64,000 bases of DNA from contig NZ_JBALOV010000003.1 of the NCBI RefSeq assembly GCF_036965045.1, positions 62,001-126,000 on the forward strand, in the 5' to 3' direction. The translations under genes and the position numbers were made by a program. The notes under the pieces are model-generated. The model searched no databases and was not told the origin of the DNA. It saw only the letters and a program-made list of their open reading frames with translations. This stretch comes from Ferdinandcohnia sp036965045 (GTDB lineage: Bacteria > Bacillota > Bacilli > Bacillales > Bacillaceae_L). Position 1 is the first letter of the stretch. Every line of letters starts with the position of its first letter. Below are positions 62,072-64,000 of the stretch, in pieces.

Positions 62072-62629
62072 TTATTTTTCTTTTAACATTGAATACTTTC
62101 GATAAGCTTTATAGAAACTTCTCCCCAAAAAAACAACCATAAGTGCGGGAAACAACTTCAAAAGGACAAATGGAGTTTCAAATAAAAAAGCTTTCCAAAA
62201 TAATGTATTATTCATGCTCCAAAGACCTTCATGGTATAATCCCGAATTGCTGAAGAGAATATAAGAAAAAACCAATAACCACATACCCAAATAACCCATT
62301 AATCTTTTATAATAGTTACCATTTGATTGGCGGTCTGAGAAAATTTCATTTTGACCATCATCTTCTTTTTGCCAATATCGAATTCCACCAAGCCAGGAGC
62401 CATTTATATAAATCCAACCAAAGTCTTCATATATATCTTTGTAATCTTTGAACTTTTTCCTTGATAAATAATCTTGATAATCCAGTCGCATCACATATCT
62501 CTTGTCGGTTTTTTCGAAAGTGTATATTCCTAATCCACTAATATTTGTACAGCGATAGCCTTTTTGTAATTGTTCGTTCAGCCATTGCTCCTCTTTTTCA
62601 ATATCATAAAATATCTTAAATTTCTTCAT
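62072..62629 (-). CDS. DUF2812 membrane protein
   Basis: 185 residues from ATG 62629 (GAAGGAAG, 8 bases). FKIFYDIEKEEQWLNEQLQK, GYRCTNISGLGIYTFEK, RYVMRLDYQDY: DUF2812 domain; then two or three membrane helices (LMGYLGMWLLVFSYILFS, TPFVLLKLFPALMVVFLGR). Overlaps the PadR gene by 14 bases. PadR-DUF2812 pairs are common; the membrane protein probably responds to envelope stress. Confidence 0.9.
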   Translation of the reverse strand: MKKFKIFYDIEKEEQWLNEQLQKGYRCTNISGLGIYTFEKTDKRYVMRLDYQDYLSRKKFKDYKDIYEDFGWIYINGSWLGGIRYWQKEDDGQNEIFSDRQSNGNYYKRLMGYLGMWLLVFSYILFSNSGLYHEGLWSMNNTLFWKAFLFETPFVLLKLFPALMVVFLGRSFYKAYRKYSMLKEK

Positions 62630-62933
62630 TCGATTCACTTCCTTCGTACAGGGATAAAATATGCAATAACCTGTTTTGTTCTATTTTCAAAATTGCGCTT
62701 CCTTCCTCAGTTATCTTATAAACTTTTCTCCGACCTGACTCTCCAACTGGTTCAATCCAACCATGCTTATTCAAGTTTTCAATCGCACCGTATAATGTAC
62801 CAGCTGCTAAAATAACGGTTCCATTACTCATTTCCTCGATTTTTTGCATCACAGCATAGCCATGAAGCGGCTCACGCAGAGCTAATAAAATATAATGCAT
62901 GGTTTCAGACAACGGTAATAATTTATGTTTCAT
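62616..62933 (-). CDS. PadR-family transcriptional regulator
   Basis: 105 residues, AGGGTGAGG RBS. Winged helix: YILLALREPLHGYAVMQKIE, VILAAGTLYGAIENLNKHGW, IEPVGESGRRKVYKITEEGS. A short PadR (subgroup 2). It likely represses its own operon via the two operator-like sites just upstream at 62954 and 62991. Confidence 0.94.
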   Translation of the reverse strand: MKHKLLPLSETMHYILLALREPLHGYAVMQKIEEMSNGTVILAAGTLYGAIENLNKHGWIEPVGESGRRKVYKITEEGSAILKIEQNRLLHILSLYEGSESNEEI

Positions 62934-62953
62934 ATCCTCACCCTCTATTCAGT

Positions 62954-62970
62954 TTGACTATATAGTTCAA
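62954..62970. promoter_or_regulatory. PadR operator-like palindrome
   Basis: TTGACTATATAGTTCAA, around the perfect core CTATATAG. Confidence 0.65.
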
Positions 62971-62990
62971 CTTAATAACAACATAATACA

Positions 62991-63009
62991 GTTCAACTGA
63001 ATAGTCAAC
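62991..63009. promoter_or_regulatory. Second operator-like site
   Basis: GTTCAACTGAATAGTCAAC, a related inverted repeat 37 bases further upstream of padR. Confidence 0.6.
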
Positions 63010-63074
63010 AACATTTTTAAAATTAGTCAAAGGAACTTAAAATAAATAGCTCGATAACAAGTGAAAAGTCAAAC

Positions 63075-63116
63075 TAAAAAGTCGCTTTCCTTATGTAAGG
63101 GAAAACGACTTTTTGT
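63075..63116. terminator. Hairpin terminator
   Basis: AAAAAGTCGCTTTCC ... GGGAAAACGACTTTTT. Confidence 0.85.
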
Positions 63117-63171
63117 AGTTTTATTCAATTAAATGGCCTGATTGTTGAACACAAGCTAAACATCTATCTTC

Positions 63172-63260
63172 AAATAACCTGCCCCGTTAGCCTCCCGTGA
63201 ATCGGAATCGAAAAAAATATCAGCGACCACCTAAGTTGGCAGCTAATCTTTAACATAAAC
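63172..63260. repeat. Family B repeat (decayed)
   Basis: aataacctgccccgttagcc, then gaaaaaaatatcagcg accacc: left arm of family B, right arm and core diverged. The rest of 62934-63307 has no gene. Confidence 0.5.
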
Positions 63261-63307
63261 ACCCTATAGTTTATACGTTAATCATAGACGATTAACGCAT
63301 TAAATAA

Positions 63308-64000
63308 TTAATTTAATGCCTTTTCTAGAGCTTCAATATTCTCTCTCATTATTACAAAATAATTTTTATTGTCATTTACATCCTCGTTACTTATTGATTC
63401 TAAATTGTGAAGAGTCAATGGTTCTGTTCCAGTCTCATTTTTCACCATCTCTGCAACCTTGTTCGACATGTTTGATTCGAAGAAAATATATTTAATATTA
63501 TTTTTCTCCACAAAATCAATCAACTCAGTTAACTTTTTTTGGGAAGGTTCGTCCGTTGGTGACAATCCGCTTATTCCGATTTGTTCTACCCCATATGCAT
63601 CTTCCCAATATCCGTAAGCAGAATGGGAAACCACAAATGACTTTGTTTTAGTATTACTAATCATATTTTTAAACTCTAAATCTAATTCTTCTAGTTCCGC
63701 CTTTAGCTTTGAAAAATTACTTTCGAAATTTTGCTTATTATTCGGTTTCAAGTCTATAAGTTTATCTTTAATATTTTCTGCAATTGATATTGACCGTATA
63801 GGGTCAATCCATACGTGTGGATCTATATCAGTTCCATGATCACTATGTTTATCATGGCCTTCTTCATCATCTTCTTCTTTGTGTTCGTTATGGTCGTCGT
63901 GGCTTTCTTCCTCTTCTTTCGAATCAACGAATGTAACACCCTCAGTTGCATTAACAATTATAACATCTTCATTTTCTAAGGCTTCAGCCACAGAATCGGC
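63308..64000 (-). CDS. ZnuA/AdcA-type zinc-binding protein, 5' end outside window
   Basis: About 231 residues to the right edge; the frame is open through the edge, so the true start (signal peptide and N-lobe) lies beyond. A His/Asp/Glu-rich loop (EESHDDHNEHKEEDDEEGHD, KHSDHGTDIDPHVWIDP), then SHSAYGYWEDAYGVEQIGIS, GLSPTDEPSQKKL and LTLHNLESI. Clearly paralogous to 50351-51436, and similarly ends with E-A-L-E-K-A-L-N. Probably another zinc or metal importer component; no Zur box visible because the promoter is outside. Confidence 0.9.
   Translation of the reverse strand, partial: ADSVAEALENEDVIIVNATEGVTFVDSKEEEESHDDHNEHKEEDDEEGHDKHSDHGTDIDPHVWIDPIRSISIAENIKDKLIDLKPNNKQNFESNFSKLKAELEELDLEFKNMISNTKTKSFVVSHSAYGYWEDAYGVEQIGISGLSPTDEPSQKKLTELIDFVEKNNIKYIFFESNMSNKVAEMVKNETGTEPLTLHNLESISNEDVNDNKNYFVIMRENIEALEKALN

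Noticed and set aside
8790..63260. CRISPR array
   Set aside because: Repeats are hairpins of varying length spread over many kilobases, not short direct repeats with regular spacers.

Overview
The window is AT-rich Gram-positive DNA from a spore-forming Bacillaceae/Planococcaceae-type Firmicute. Support for this comes from strong AGGAGG ribosome-binding sites, frequent TTG/GTG starts, YjcZ-type micro-proteins, a DUF3231 protein, PhoX-TatA-TatC, an S-box riboswitch, and Zur and Pho boxes of the Bacillus type. No rRNA, tRNA, CRISPR array or intact transposase was seen. I cannot fix the genus from sequence alone.

Layout. (1) 1-8.6 kb, minus strand: a probable anti-phage island. A four-gene operon runs 7611-8630 (PD-(D/E)xK-type nuclease), DUF6361 protein, double-HKD phospholipase-D-type nuclease, large SF2 helicase. 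A fifth winged-helix/nuclease gene is cut by the left edge. (2) 9-20.6 kb: small accessory genes (NTF2-like pair, GyrI-like, isochorismatase, PhzF, GIY-YIG proteins, DEAD-box helicase). Between them lie gene remnants, a clear SAM-I riboswitch in front of an unknown 110-aa protein, a phage-integrase stump, and about ten copies of a REP-like palindrome (family A, GGCCTGACCCC type). (3) 21-25.3 kb: a formaldehyde-detoxification module. fdhA and an aquaporin are read from a textbook sigma-54 promoter, and the divergent gene encodes a sigma-54 activator. (4) 25.3-29.3 kb: quinone-reductase-like MDR, Crp/Fnr, AHSA1, VOC and effector-binding proteins. (5) 29.8-32.6 kb: a Pho-box-controlled phoX-tatA-tatC operon ending in a small CKCAYC protein, with a hairpin terminator between tatA and tatC. 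(6) 32.6-50 kb: CorC/CNNM exporter, MerR regulator, a paralogous family of Asn/Asp/Val/Arg-rich small proteins, DUF1259, YerD-like FMN enzyme, YjcZ micro-proteins, YmaF, DUF3231, aldo/keto reductase and a YkuD transpeptidase. (7) 50-64 kb: Zur-box znuA, SDR, cytochrome bd oxidase, M20 peptidase, ACT/GNAT/HAD genes, a PadR-DUF2812 pair and a second, edge-cut znuA-like gene.

Two patterns cut across the map. Repeat family A is confined to about 8.8-25.1 kb. A different hairpin repeat (family B, core TTAATCCTTCTTGGATTAA between A- and T-runs, terminator-like) is confined to about 35.6-63.3 kb. The accessory stretches also carry many decayed genes: truncated, frameshifted or reduced to a C-terminal stump. 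Several of these are copies of intact genes elsewhere in the window.

The most interesting items are the helicase/PLD/DUF6361/nuclease cassette, the orphan S-box gene, the sigma-54 fdhA-aquaporin module, the NDVR-rich protein family next to a captured yjcZ leader, and the mobile-terminator-like family B.
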